Source: Pectinatus haikarae
GTDB taxonomy: Bacteria; Bacillota; Negativicutes; Selenomonadales; Selenomonadaceae
DNA length: 64,000 nt
Direction of reading: 5' to 3'
NCBI RefSeq assembly: GCF_015732185.1
Contig: NZ_WIQM01000014.1
Span: 62,001-126,000 of the forward strand
Each line of letters starts with the position of its first letter. Position 1 is the first letter of the stretch. Below are positions 1-8,620 of the stretch, piece after piece. Under the pieces are notes generated by a model. It was given only the letters and a program-made list of their open reading frames with translations. It was not told the origin of the DNA and ran no database searches. Made by a program: the position numbers and the translations under genes.

Positions 1-1349
1 TCCCATTTCTTTTTTTCTGAGATAAATGGTATAGACATTAACTGTCCTATTATACTGTTATCCTGTTCAATATCATCGCTGGTCTTCGTTAAGGCCTGAC
101 ATTCTTTTATTGAAAGACCAGCATCAATTGACAATTTTTCTAAAGTTTTATAGCTAAAGAAACGCAGATGATTATGCGCAAGAGCTCCTCCAAAAAGATC
201 ATTTTCATAGCTCCACCCATCTGATAATATTTTTTTAAGATTATCATAGTGCATAATGTTACGGCAGCTTATAATAATTTCACCTGTGTTCTTTAGAAAA
301 GGTTTTATTTTTCTGAGAACTGTCAGTGGTTCCTTTACACATGGCAATAAATCAGGTAATATAATATAATCGAAAAACTGCTTTGAATAAGGCAATTCCA
401 TTGTATCAATATCACCGCAGATAACAGGCACATATTTGCCTGCAACTGCTGCAGCTATTGGTGATTTTTCTATACCATAAAACTTTGCATTAGAATATTT
501 CGCTGCAAGTTCCATAAGCCAAACACCACATGAACAGCCTATTTCCAAGAGACTTTCATTATCCGCAACCTTGAGTTTATTGTAAATATCAGACTGCAAT
601 GTCGGGTATATAGATACTATATGCCATTTATCAAAAAATCTTTGTTGATTTTCAATCAACACGTCGCAAAAATTTGTTTCATGTACACTAAAGGAAACGC
701 TGCCAAAATGATGAATAAAAGTATCATTGCACTGTAATAAATCATATCCAGTTTGTATAAGCCGCAGAGAATAATCATCATCTTCAAAATTTCCCGGGAA
801 AAACCGTTCATCCAGCAATCCTACTTTTTTTATCGCATCCGTTTTAATGAGCATACAAAAACCGACTAACTTAATTTTTTTCTGCCAGCCTTTGGAATCA
901 TTAATACTATTGTATTTTTTGCCAAACTCAATGATATCGTTCCAATTGTACGCCTTATAATCGACAGCTATGCTCTGCCAATTTGAAGAGTTGTTAGTAA
1001 CAGGTCCCACAGCTCCTATTTTGGATGAGCTGTATAATGCCCGTTTCAAATTTTTCAGCCATCCCGGTACAACTATTGTATCATTATTGAGCAATAAAAT
1101 TTCTGTCCCGGCAGCTATTATTATTCCTTGATTGCAGCCTCCGGCAAAGCCTTTATTCTCCACATTCAAAATATATTTTATATCATTTTGACGTTTCAGC
1201 CATTCAACGGTTCCGTCGTTGGATGCATTATCTACAATTATTATCTCAAACAATTCTGGCTTCGTATATTCTCTTATGCTTTTTATACAGAGCTTTGTAT
1301 AGTCAAGATTATTATGTGTCAAGATTATTATACTGGTCATAAGCTCCAT
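1..1349 (-). CDS. GT2 glycosyltransferase fused to SAM methyltransferase (3' end beyond window)
   Basis: Translating the minus strand from ATG 1349 gives an open frame that runs off the window edge. Residues 5-220 are a GT-A family 2 glycosyltransferase: an IIILTHNNLDYT start, IIVDNASNDGT, the LLLNNDT metal/nucleotide-sugar motif near residue 87, and a FEDDDYSLRL acidic box near 188. From about residue 235 the chain becomes a class I SAM methyltransferase, with glycine motif LLEIGCSCGVWLMEL at 267-281. The predicted role is to transfer a sugar and methylate it or a neighbouring glycan; both are inferred from family. The start is supported by GGGAG 8-9 nt upstream. This was probably the last visible gene of the glycosyltransferase operon, but an insertion sequence now separates it from the gene before it. 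Confidence 0.85.
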   Translation of the reverse strand, partial: MELMTSIIILTHNNLDYTKLCIKSIREYTKPELFEIIIVDNASNDGTVEWLKRQNDIKYILNVENKGFAGGCNQGIIIAAGTEILLLNNDTIVVPGWLKNLKRALYSSSKIGAVGPVTNNSSNWQSIAVDYKAYNWNDIIEFGKKYNSINDSKGWQKKIKLVGFCMLIKTDAIKKVGLLDERFFPGNFEDDDYSLRLIQTGYDLLQCNDTFIHHFGSVSFSVHETNFCDVLIENQQRFFDKWHIVSIYPTLQSDIYNKLKVADNESLLEIGCSCGVWLMELAAKYSNAKFYGIEKSPIAAAVAGKYVPVICGDIDTMELPYSKQFFDYIILPDLLPCVKEPLTVLRKIKPFLKNTGEIIISCRNIMHYDNLKKILSDGWSYENDLFGGALAHNHLRFFSYKTLEKLSIDAGLSIKECQALTKTSDDIEQDNSIIGQLMSIPFISEKKKW

Positions 1350-1365
1350 TTTATATCTCCCAAAA

Positions 1366-1373
1366 GAAATTTA
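1366..1373. repeat. 8-bp target site duplication, left copy
   Basis: GAAATTTA here is identical to 2564-2571 on the other side of the insertion sequence. The intact duplication suggests a simple and fairly recent insertion. Confidence 0.75.
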
Positions 1374-2563
1374 CGTATTGTAAAGTTAAATGAAAGTTGA
1401 GGACTCGTCAGCCCTTCTGGTACAATAGTTTTATCACAAACACTGTACCTCCCGAAAGGAGACGAGTCCTCATGACAAAATCATATCAGATTTGCTGTCC
1501 AAAATGCAACAATCATCAAAACTTTTATCGTTATGGCAAAGATAAAGATGGAAATCAAAAATATCTTTGCCGTGTATGCGGGCATCAATTTGTACCATAT
1601 GCCAATACAACCGGCAAATCAGGAAGGCCACGCATACGTTCTTACCCAATTTGCCCTATCTGCGGGAAGGCCATGTTTCTTCATCATGAACACAAGTATT
1701 ATTCAAACTACCAATGTGGTGACAAGAAATGCGGTCATTCCCTTTTTGTCCCAAAACAAGCTGCTATTACAGCACCTTCTATGTCGAAATTGTCAGGAAA
1801 AACCAATTTCAAGCGAATGCGTTATCCTATGCATGTTATTCTGACAGCATTGTCAATGTTTTATTTAGGCAAGAATTCTTTCCGCAATATTGCTCTTATT
1901 ATGCGTACGGTCATGAATATTCAGCTTTCTCACACCACCATCAGCAACTGGTGTACGAAATTTGCACCTTTGTTTCACAACATTGCAGTTGAATTGATAC
2001 CAACGCTCAATTTCGACTCCGATGAATGGCACGCGGACGAAACCGTGGTGAAAATCCGTGGCATGAAATATTATCTTTGGTTAATTGTGGACAGCGAAAC
2101 ACGTTTTGTCCTCGGCTTTCATCTTTCCAAACACCGGGATAGTCCTCAGGCTTTTTCCTTGCTTAATTCCGTTAAGCACCTTGGCAAACCCAGAGCCATT
2201 GTAACCGACCGTTACAGTGCCTACAAAGTTCCTGTAAAAGCAGTGCTGAACATCAAACATATCCGTGTCCACAGCTTCAGTGACGATATCACCAACAACC
2301 TGATCGAATGCTTTAACAAGCAGTTCAAAGCATGGTATAAAACCAAACAGGGATTTTCTTCTTTCAATTCCGCCAACAACCTTATCGCCGTTTTTCTCTT
2401 TTTTTACAATTTTGTCCGGCCTCATTCCGCTCTTAACAGTTTGACTCCGGCACAAGTTGCAGGGCTCAATCTTTCTGCCAGAAGTAAACACAAGCTTTTG
2501 TTCGTTGCTTGAAATATTTGGCTGTTTCTGTTTGTTAATCTTTCATGTTTACTTTACAAAGCC
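1374..2563 (+). mobile_element. IS6-like insertion sequence, about 1.19 kb
   Basis: The element carries one DDE transposase gene. Its ends form an imperfect inverted repeat: TTGTAAAGT followed by an A-rich stretch and ATGAAAG at 1378-1396, matched in inverse at 2540-2559. It is flanked by an exact 8-bp direct repeat, GAAATTTA, at 1366-1373 and 2564-2571. Eight base pairs is the target-duplication length of the IS6 family, and the transposase motifs agree. Removing the element and one repeat copy leaves a 64-nt gap between the TPR gene and the GT2-methyltransferase gene. The element is longer than typical IS6 members because the transposase has an N-terminal zinc-ribbon extension. Confidence 0.85.
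1472..2512 (+). CDS. DDE transposase, IS6/IS240-like, with N-terminal zinc ribbons
   Basis: The product is 346 aa. Residues 9-36 and 61-88 look like two zinc ribbons (CPKC...CRVC and CPIC...CGDKKC). A helix-turn-helix-like segment lies at about 136-160. The catalytic domain has D189 in WHADET, D246 in IVTDRYSAY and E279 in NNLIECFNKQ, the IS6-type DDE triad, followed by the YNFVRPHSAL tail. The start at 1472 is set by AAAGGAGA 9 nt upstream; the open frame extends further 5' without a ribosome site. It catalyses transposition of its own element. Typical IS6 transposases are about 230 aa, so the zinc-ribbon extension is the notable feature. No frameshift or stop is visible, so it may be active. 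Confidence 0.88.
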   Translation: MTKSYQICCPKCNNHQNFYRYGKDKDGNQKYLCRVCGHQFVPYANTTGKSGRPRIRSYPICPICGKAMFLHHEHKYYSNYQCGDKKCGHSLFVPKQAAITAPSMSKLSGKTNFKRMRYPMHVILTALSMFYLGKNSFRNIALIMRTVMNIQLSHTTISNWCTKFAPLFHNIAVELIPTLNFDSDEWHADETVVKIRGMKYYLWLIVDSETRFVLGFHLSKHRDSPQAFSLLNSVKHLGKPRAIVTDRYSAYKVPVKAVLNIKHIRVHSFSDDITNNLIECFNKQFKAWYKTKQGFSSFNSANNLIAVFLFFYNFVRPHSALNSLTPAQVAGLNLSARSKHKLLFVA

Positions 2564-2571
2564 GAAATTTA
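2564..2571. repeat. 8-bp target site duplication, right copy
   Basis: GAAATTTA matches 1366-1373. It overlaps the T-rich tail of the hairpin terminator that follows the TPR gene, so the element landed in the terminator's U-tract region. Confidence 0.75.
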
Positions 2572-2608
2572 AGCCTCTGTTAGAGATAATTATTCTCTAG
2601 AGAGGCTT
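2572..2608 (-). terminator. Hairpin terminator after the TPR gene
   Basis: AAGCCTCT (from 2571) pairs with AGAGGCTT (2601-2608), with an inner AGAGATAA/TTATTCTCT stem. It follows the TPR gene stop at once. On the minus strand the stem is followed by TTAAATTTC, a weak U-tract now interrupted by the insertion sequence. On the plus strand it is followed by TTATTATT, so it may also stop transcripts leaving the element. Confidence 0.6.
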
Positions 2609-2611
2609 TTA

Positions 2612-3682
2612 TTATTCGGCGCATTTTTTTAGCAACTCACATACCATAAAATCTTTGCGGTTAACCGCCCGCAACACAGTAAAAGCCTTTTTAAACTCAT
2701 TCTGTACGTAGAATACATAGCCTAAATTCTTTAAAATGAGATCATCTTGATCATCTATTTTCAATGCGTTTTTAAGCATAATTATAGTCTTTTCTTTTTC
2801 GTCCGTTTCATAATAGGCTGACGCCATAAAATTACACAGAAGAGCTTTCTTTTTCAAACTAACATTTAACTGATCAATTAAAGAAATAATAACTGCTGTA
2901 TCTTTTTCAAGTAAAAAGGTTATCTCATTCTGCGAAAGTCCAGTTCCCGTAGACAGCTTCATCAGCATTTCTGCCAGGTCCAGTTCAGCAACAGGTTCAT
3001 TCTGCGGAGAAATGCCATTATTTTCTTCAGATACACACTCAGATGGTATTTCTGCGATGCTGCTGTTATCTGTCTTGTATACCTGTTCATTAGGTATTTC
3101 ATTTTTTTTATGGGGAATATCATCATTCATCCAGCGTGCTGCATTGGGAAATTTGTCGCTTATTTCATCAGCTTCATACGAGAGTTCAATATAAAACAAT
3201 AAATCATCTATTATTTTCAGTTGCTCCTGTGAGAAATCTTCATATGGTTTTGCCAAAACAAGATTGATTGTTTCGGCCATTTCATTCATTTTGTCATCGG
3301 CTGAGTATACTCTGGCCAAAAACAATAATGCTTCCGTATTTCCATCATGGTTAAACGCATTAATTGCCCATGTAGCTGCTCGCGCATAATCCTGCGTATT
3401 ATAATAAATTTGCGCCAGTTCCAGCATCAAGTCTGCATCGGTATGCCCCGCATTGAAAAGACTGATTATTTTTTCCATCATGGCATTGTATTTGCGTTCT
3501 TTTTTTAATTCTTTCAATTCCTGACGACATCTATTTACATCATCTTCAGTTTCAAATTCTTCAATATTCAAATCATCATATTCAGCCATTTTATTATCAT
3601 CCTTGTTTTGTATTTTTATCGAATCCATCACGTTTATACATTGTTTTTTAACATTATGTTTTCTTTTTTTCTTTTGTTTCAT
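2612..3682 (-). CDS. TPR-repeat protein of the glycosyltransferase island, no catalytic domain
   Basis: The product is about 356 aa. After a very basic, lysine-rich N-terminus, tetratricopeptide-like helices follow from about residue 45 to 145 (ADLMLELAQIYYNTQDYARAATWAINAF), then an acidic linker, then more TPR-like helices from about 230 to the end (LILKNLGYVFYVQNEFKKAFTVLRA). No glycosyltransferase motif is present. It resembles the TPR segments of the neighbouring enzymes and may act as a scaffold or substrate adaptor; that is inference. ATG 3682 is chosen because AGGTG lies 6 nt upstream; a TTG at 3697 and ATG at 3688 are alternatives. Confidence 0.75.
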   Translation of the reverse strand: MKQKKKRKHNVKKQCINVMDSIKIQNKDDNKMAEYDDLNIEEFETEDDVNRCRQELKELKKERKYNAMMEKIISLFNAGHTDADLMLELAQIYYNTQDYARAATWAINAFNHDGNTEALLFLARVYSADDKMNEMAETINLVLAKPYEDFSQEQLKIIDDLLFYIELSYEADEISDKFPNAARWMNDDIPHKKNEIPNEQVYKTDNSSIAEIPSECVSEENNGISPQNEPVAELDLAEMLMKLSTGTGLSQNEITFLLEKDTAVIISLIDQLNVSLKKKALLCNFMASAYYETDEKEKTIIMLKNALKIDDQDDLILKNLGYVFYVQNEFKKAFTVLRAVNRKDFMVCELLKKCAE

Positions 3683-3792
3683 CTTCATCACCTGCAAATC
3701 ATTAATAGTTTATTAAAATGCATACCAAAAGACTAACAGTTAATAAATATATTTCGTTATCCAACAATAAAATACCTGCTCCAAACAACAGA

Positions 3793-5475
3793 TTATACTC
3801 TTTTAACATATTTCCTCCATATAACCTTATATGCTCTTTCTACATCTTTCATATATGTATCGGCATTCATGACAGGAGAATCAATCATTTTCTTATATAA
3901 ATTCAAATGGTATTTGTTGATCTTTTCACTATTCTTTGCCAGTGATACAGCATTATATACATATTCCTTAACTGAAAAGGCTATACATTCATCCATGCCG
4001 CCGATATTCTTTAAAAGACTAAAGCCGAACCGGCTGCCATGTCGTTTACCGACAAGTGTTATAACTGGTACTCCCATATAAAGAGCATCGCAGGTCGTCG
4101 CCCCTCCCGGATAGGGGAATGTATCGAGTGCTATATCAATGCGATAATATGATTTCATATAATTTAATGATGCCGGTTCAAATTCTATCCGTGACAGGTC
4201 TATCCCATTTTTTTGCCAATATTCTTTTACATGTTTCAATGCATATTCATATCCGGCGATTTTATCTTTAAGAAGAAGTCTGGAGCGTGGTACTTCATCC
4301 AATATTTTTTGCCATGTCTTTATAACATTGATATTTATTTTGCTGAAAAAATTCATACTGCCGAATGTAATATAGCCATTTTTCATACAAGGAGCCGGCT
4401 TTGCTGTTAAATGTGGATTCAATGGTGTATAGCAGAGATGTGAATGTGGCAGACGCAAAAGTTTTTCCGTAAAATAAGCATTATTTTCTCCCAGTGGATC
4501 ACAATATATATCTGTCATAAAGTAATCCACTTGTTTTAGCCCTAAGGTATTGAAATAGCCTATTCCCGATACTTGAACAGGTGCTGGTTTTTGAACCAGC
4601 ACTGCAACTGCATTATTATCGGTATGACCTGCCAGATCAACTAAAATATCAATTTTATCTTCATATATACGCTTGGCTGCTTCCTCATCAGTCATACCAT
4701 ATATACTAGTCCATTTTTCAGGAAATTGCTTTAACTGTGCACTTATCGGATCTTCTTTACAATTAGCATAACAATAAACCTCAAAGTCCTTTTTGTTATA
4801 ATTGGCTATTAAGTGATATATAAACAAAGAAACTGCATGTTTATTAAAATTAGGAGAAATATACCCTATACGTATTTTGGCTGGCACCATTTCATTTGAG
4901 AATTTATGCTGATACTGGATTATTTGAGGGAAAAAATCTTGAATCCCCATACTTACTGCAAATAAGTGTTTTGCTTTAATAGACTTAAAATAGTGCAGCA
5001 AAAAAAGGAATTTACTGTAATCCCTATAATTTCTGCTTAATCGGCAACTTTTAATAGCATATTCCGCGGCCCTCCCTATACTGCCAATCAGAACATAATT
5101 GTCTCTGAGCAGTCTATATATCAAGCATTTCTTCTCATCACTCAAATCCGGCAATGTCAGCAATTTTTTAGCTGTTACAACCTTTCCAGCCGTCTGAGTA
5201 TTTTTTAGTTGCAATTTCGCCAAATAATAAAGCGGTTCCCACTCGTTTGCTTCTGCAAGTACTTTCAATAAATGCTTGATCACTTTATGCGCTTTTTCTT
5301 TTCTATCGAGTCTGATATAACTTTTACTCAGGCAAAACAGCGTATTATAGTCATCAGGATTGATTTTTAATATCTTGACGGCCAGTGCTATAGCCTCAGA
5401 AAATTGCCCTGCCCTCATCACTTCATTTAGTTTACTTATCTGTTCAAGATAAATATCTTCATATTTATTCTGCAT
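3793..5475 (-). CDS. TPR-GT41 O-glycosyltransferase (OGT/SPINDLY-like)
   Basis: The product is 560 aa. TPR-like helices fill residues 1-190. A GT41 catalytic domain fills about 200-555: IRIGYISPNFNKHAV with H213 (equivalent of human OGT His498), LVDLAGHT at 279-286, QKPAPVQVSGIGY at 295-307, K379 in FFSKI (equivalent of OGT Lys842), and the UDP-binding GGATTCDAL at 458-466. It should transfer a sugar from a UDP- or other nucleotide-sugar to Ser/Thr of a cytoplasmic protein. Beside flagellin, the likely acceptor is flagellin; FlmG, a TPR-GT41 protein, does this in Caulobacter. The acceptor is inferred. The start overlaps the preceding stop by 11 nt, with GAGGG 9 nt upstream, indicating translational coupling. 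Confidence 0.88.
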   Translation of the reverse strand: MQNKYEDIYLEQISKLNEVMRAGQFSEAIALAVKILKINPDDYNTLFCLSKSYIRLDRKEKAHKVIKHLLKVLAEANEWEPLYYLAKLQLKNTQTAGKVVTAKKLLTLPDLSDEKKCLIYRLLRDNYVLIGSIGRAAEYAIKSCRLSRNYRDYSKFLFLLHYFKSIKAKHLFAVSMGIQDFFPQIIQYQHKFSNEMVPAKIRIGYISPNFNKHAVSLFIYHLIANYNKKDFEVYCYANCKEDPISAQLKQFPEKWTSIYGMTDEEAAKRIYEDKIDILVDLAGHTDNNAVAVLVQKPAPVQVSGIGYFNTLGLKQVDYFMTDIYCDPLGENNAYFTEKLLRLPHSHLCYTPLNPHLTAKPAPCMKNGYITFGSMNFFSKININVIKTWQKILDEVPRSRLLLKDKIAGYEYALKHVKEYWQKNGIDLSRIEFEPASLNYMKSYYRIDIALDTFPYPGGATTCDALYMGVPVITLVGKRHGSRFGFSLLKNIGGMDECIAFSVKEYVYNAVSLAKNSEKINKYHLNLYKKMIDSPVMNADTYMKDVERAYKVIWRKYVKRV

Positions 5476-8400
5476 TCCTATGAGCCCTCAAAGTATCTTC
5501 TCTGCTTTCATTGATCATTTTTACATATCTATTTTCCAATTCATTTATATATCCTTTTTCATCCATTAAAGGAGATATTTCCATTACATGGCGAAGATTT
5601 TTATGCATACTGTCCAAGAGAGTTTTATCTCCTGCCAGTGCTGTAGCCTTATTCACGTACTCTTCAGTATTTCTGGCTACAAGTTCATCCATATTAATAT
5701 TTGACAGAATGCTATGTCCCATGCGGCTGATTCTTGTTTGCCCACAGAGAGAAACCACCGGCACTCCCATGTAAAGAGCATCACAAGTAGTCGCGCCTCC
5801 ATTATAAGGAAAAGTATCAAGTGCTATATCCATGTCCAAATAGCGATGCATATATACAGAATCAGCTGCCTCTAAATAAAATCGTTTTTCCTGTATACCA
5901 AGTTTTTTCATGCGCTTGCGGCAGGCTTTGCGCACATCCATGCTGACAAATGATTGGTTTTTCAGTATAATAACCGCCCCGGCGACCTGCGTCAATATCT
6001 TATTCCAAAGTAACAAAATATCGTCGGTTATTTTCACATAACTATTAAATGAACAAAAAGTAATTATTTCCGCTTTTCTGCACGGTGCTTCTGAAAGATA
6101 TGGCAAATTGCTGTTTCTTTCATAACAAAACAGACTATGCCGTAGCAATTTTAATGGTTTTTCATAATGCCCAGCATACTCATCCACAGAAGTATTATAT
6201 ATATCAGTAAGATAATAATCAACAGTATTCAGGCCTATCGGTCCTACATAACCTATCCCTGAAATTTGTACTGGAGCTGGTTTATAGGCAAGCACAGGCA
6301 GTGCGTTGCCCAAGGTGTGACCTGTCAAGTCAAATAAAATATCTATTTTTCTATTATATATGTCCCCGGCAATTGTTTCATGCGATTGATTTTTGACATT
6401 ATGCCATTCATCCACATGTTTTTTTAAAAAAAGTGTACTATCATCTTCATCATTCAAGCAATAGCAGATTACCTCAAAACGTTTTTTATCGTAAGCAGTC
6501 AGCATTGGTTGATAAAAATAATACATTACATGTTTTCTGAAATCCGCAGAAATGTAGGCTATCCGTATTTTCCCCGATCGGTTTACACATGGGTTAAATT
6601 GCTTTAGATCATAAAAGAACTGTTGATAATCTTCATGCTCCTTCTTTATTTTTTCATTATTTTTTTCATAATAGAGAAGTGCCAAAAGATATGCGCTATA
6701 AGCTGCGGCACGTTTTAAAGTGTCCGCGGCGCCGCCACAAGCCCGCAGATAATATTCGGCGGCCTTCTTAGCCCGCCCCAGTTTTATACAGCAGTTTGCC
6801 ATTTCCTTATATAATCTGCTTTTATCTGCAGTCTGATCGATTACTTCCTGCAGAACAGTCAATTCTTCTTCATATTGGGCCGACTGAAAATATATTTCCG
6901 CATAGCGCATTTTGTCTTCAAGGGGACACTTTATTTTTTCAGCAGTATATTTCCGCCATAGAGAAAAGTATTTCTGTTCCAGATTCTGCATATATAAATG
7001 GCTGTTCATCAGGGGAGACAGTTCCATATGTTCCCGTAAAAACATATGAAAAAAATTAATTCTTCTTCTATTTCGTGCCAGTAAAACAGCCTTCTTTACA
7101 TAATCTTCCAGCGAAAAAGCGATGCAATCATCCATACTGCCAATATTACTGAGCAAACTGAAACCGAAACGGGAACCATGTCTTTCTCCTGCCAGAGTAA
7201 TGACCGGAATTCCCATGTACAAAGCATCGCAGGTCGTCGCCCCTCCGGGATAAGGAAAGGTGTCGAGGGCTATATCTATTTTATAGTAGTCTCTTAAATA
7301 ATCGGCAGTCCATGGTTCAAAATCAACACGACTGATATCCAGGCCAGCTTTTTTCCATCTGGTTTTTATTTTTTCCAAAGCAACAGGCGTAGTTGCAGTT
7401 CTGTCTTTTAATAATAGGCGGGCATTTGGTATCTGCACTAAAATTTTCTGCCATGTTGCAGCTACAGTGGAATTTATTTTTGTAAAAAAATTCATACTGC
7501 CAAAAGTTATATATTTATTTTTCAGGCAAGGCGCCTGCTGCGGTTTCCATGGTATATCGACAGCAGTATAGCAAAAATGCGAGTGGGGCAGATAAATCAA
7601 TTTTTCCGTAAAATATTTATCATTTTTCCCCGGTTCATCACAAAATTCATCTGTAAGAAAATTATCAACAGCCCTCAACCCAGTCGTATTGAAATATCCT
7701 ATGCCGCAAAACTGTATCGGCGCAGGTTTACGCGCCAGAACTGCCAAGGAATTTGCCTTGGTATGCCCTGCCAAATCAAATAATATATCAACATCATCTT
7801 CATATATTTTCTTTGCCGTTTCCGTATCTGTCATATTTTTGATATTGCACCAACTGTCAACAAATTCTTTGATCTGTCTGCTTATCTCATCTTCCTCACA
7901 TTTCGCATAGCAAAATACTTCAAAATATTTTTTATCATATTTATGCAGCATGGCATAAACAAAAAGCACTACAGCGTGACGATGAAAATCAGGGGAAATG
8001 TACCCTATCCTGATTTTGTCATGCCTTTTACTTTGCTTATGTTCATAAACCGGCACATCAAGGAAAAAGTTGTTAAATATCGTGTGTGCATTGTATAGAT
8101 GTTCAGATTTTATATTATGGAGGTAATGCAGGCTGAATAAAAAATTGGTATATTCACTTCGCTTTCTCATTTCATTTGTGCAAAGTTTGACGCAAAGTTT
8201 ACAATACTTTAAGCTCAGACCAATATCACCCGTCATCAAATAATTTCTATTCAGCAAATCATAAATTTCCAATCTTTTTTCTGCAGTCAAATCAGGAAGT
8301 TTAAGTAATTTTCTTGCCGGTTCACTATCTCCTAAGGTTAGCAAATTTTGAAATTTTGCTCTGGCAAGATTATACATTATATCCCAATCTTTTTTCCCAT

Positions 8401-8605
8401 ACAACCGTGTCATTCTTTCAAGTATTTTTATCGCTGTTTCTTCTTTTGCTCCTACAATATATACCTTGGCTATGCTTAAAAGCGCCTGGTAATCATCAGG
8501 CAGAAGACGAATAAGTGCCAAGGAGAGTTTTAATATTGCATTATAATCCTTTTTTGTATATGCTTCGCCGATTTTTTGCCGATAGCTTTTTATAGTATTT
8601 TGCAT
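5465..8605 (-). CDS. Double GT41 protein: TPR-GT41-TPR-GT41
   Basis: The product is 1046 aa and contains two full GT41 modules. Module 1: TPR-like helices 1-190, catalytic domain about 197-555 with H210 in GYISPDFHRH, K376 in FFTKI and a GGATTCDAL motif. Module 2: TPR-like helices about 560-660, catalytic domain about 678-1035 with H692 in AYISADFRKH, K858 in YVKI and another GGATTCDAL. Both keep the residues needed for activity, so neither looks like a pseudo-domain. Module 1 is closer to the following 560-aa paralog than to module 2. ATG 8605 is chosen: AGGA is 8 nt upstream, and the paralog also starts MQN. It could add two sugars, or one sugar at two sites. The acceptor (flagellin?) is inferred from position. 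Confidence 0.88.
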   Translation of the reverse strand: MQNTIKSYRQKIGEAYTKKDYNAILKLSLALIRLLPDDYQALLSIAKVYIVGAKEETAIKILERMTRLYGKKDWDIMYNLARAKFQNLLTLGDSEPARKLLKLPDLTAEKRLEIYDLLNRNYLMTGDIGLSLKYCKLCVKLCTNEMRKRSEYTNFLFSLHYLHNIKSEHLYNAHTIFNNFFLDVPVYEHKQSKRHDKIRIGYISPDFHRHAVVLFVYAMLHKYDKKYFEVFCYAKCEEDEISRQIKEFVDSWCNIKNMTDTETAKKIYEDDVDILFDLAGHTKANSLAVLARKPAPIQFCGIGYFNTTGLRAVDNFLTDEFCDEPGKNDKYFTEKLIYLPHSHFCYTAVDIPWKPQQAPCLKNKYITFGSMNFFTKINSTVAATWQKILVQIPNARLLLKDRTATTPVALEKIKTRWKKAGLDISRVDFEPWTADYLRDYYKIDIALDTFPYPGGATTCDALYMGIPVITLAGERHGSRFGFSLLSNIGSMDDCIAFSLEDYVKKAVLLARNRRRINFFHMFLREHMELSPLMNSHLYMQNLEQKYFSLWRKYTAEKIKCPLEDKMRYAEIYFQSAQYEEELTVLQEVIDQTADKSRLYKEMANCCIKLGRAKKAAEYYLRACGGAADTLKRAAAYSAYLLALLYYEKNNEKIKKEHEDYQQFFYDLKQFNPCVNRSGKIRIAYISADFRKHVMYYFYQPMLTAYDKKRFEVICYCLNDEDDSTLFLKKHVDEWHNVKNQSHETIAGDIYNRKIDILFDLTGHTLGNALPVLAYKPAPVQISGIGYVGPIGLNTVDYYLTDIYNTSVDEYAGHYEKPLKLLRHSLFCYERNSNLPYLSEAPCRKAEIITFCSFNSYVKITDDILLLWNKILTQVAGAVIILKNQSFVSMDVRKACRKRMKKLGIQEKRFYLEAADSVYMHRYLDMDIALDTFPYNGGATTCDALYMGVPVVSLCGQTRISRMGHSILSNINMDELVARNTEEYVNKATALAGDKTLLDSMHKNLRHVMEISPLMDEKGYINELENRYVKMINESREDTLRAHRNAE

Positions 8606-8620
8606 TTTAGTCATCCTGTC

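Noticed and set aside
1374-1400. Outward promoter at the insertion-sequence end that might drive the GT2-methyltransferase gene
   Set aside because: TTTACA and TACAAT-like hexamers occur on the minus strand, but no partner hexamer lies at 16-18 bp.
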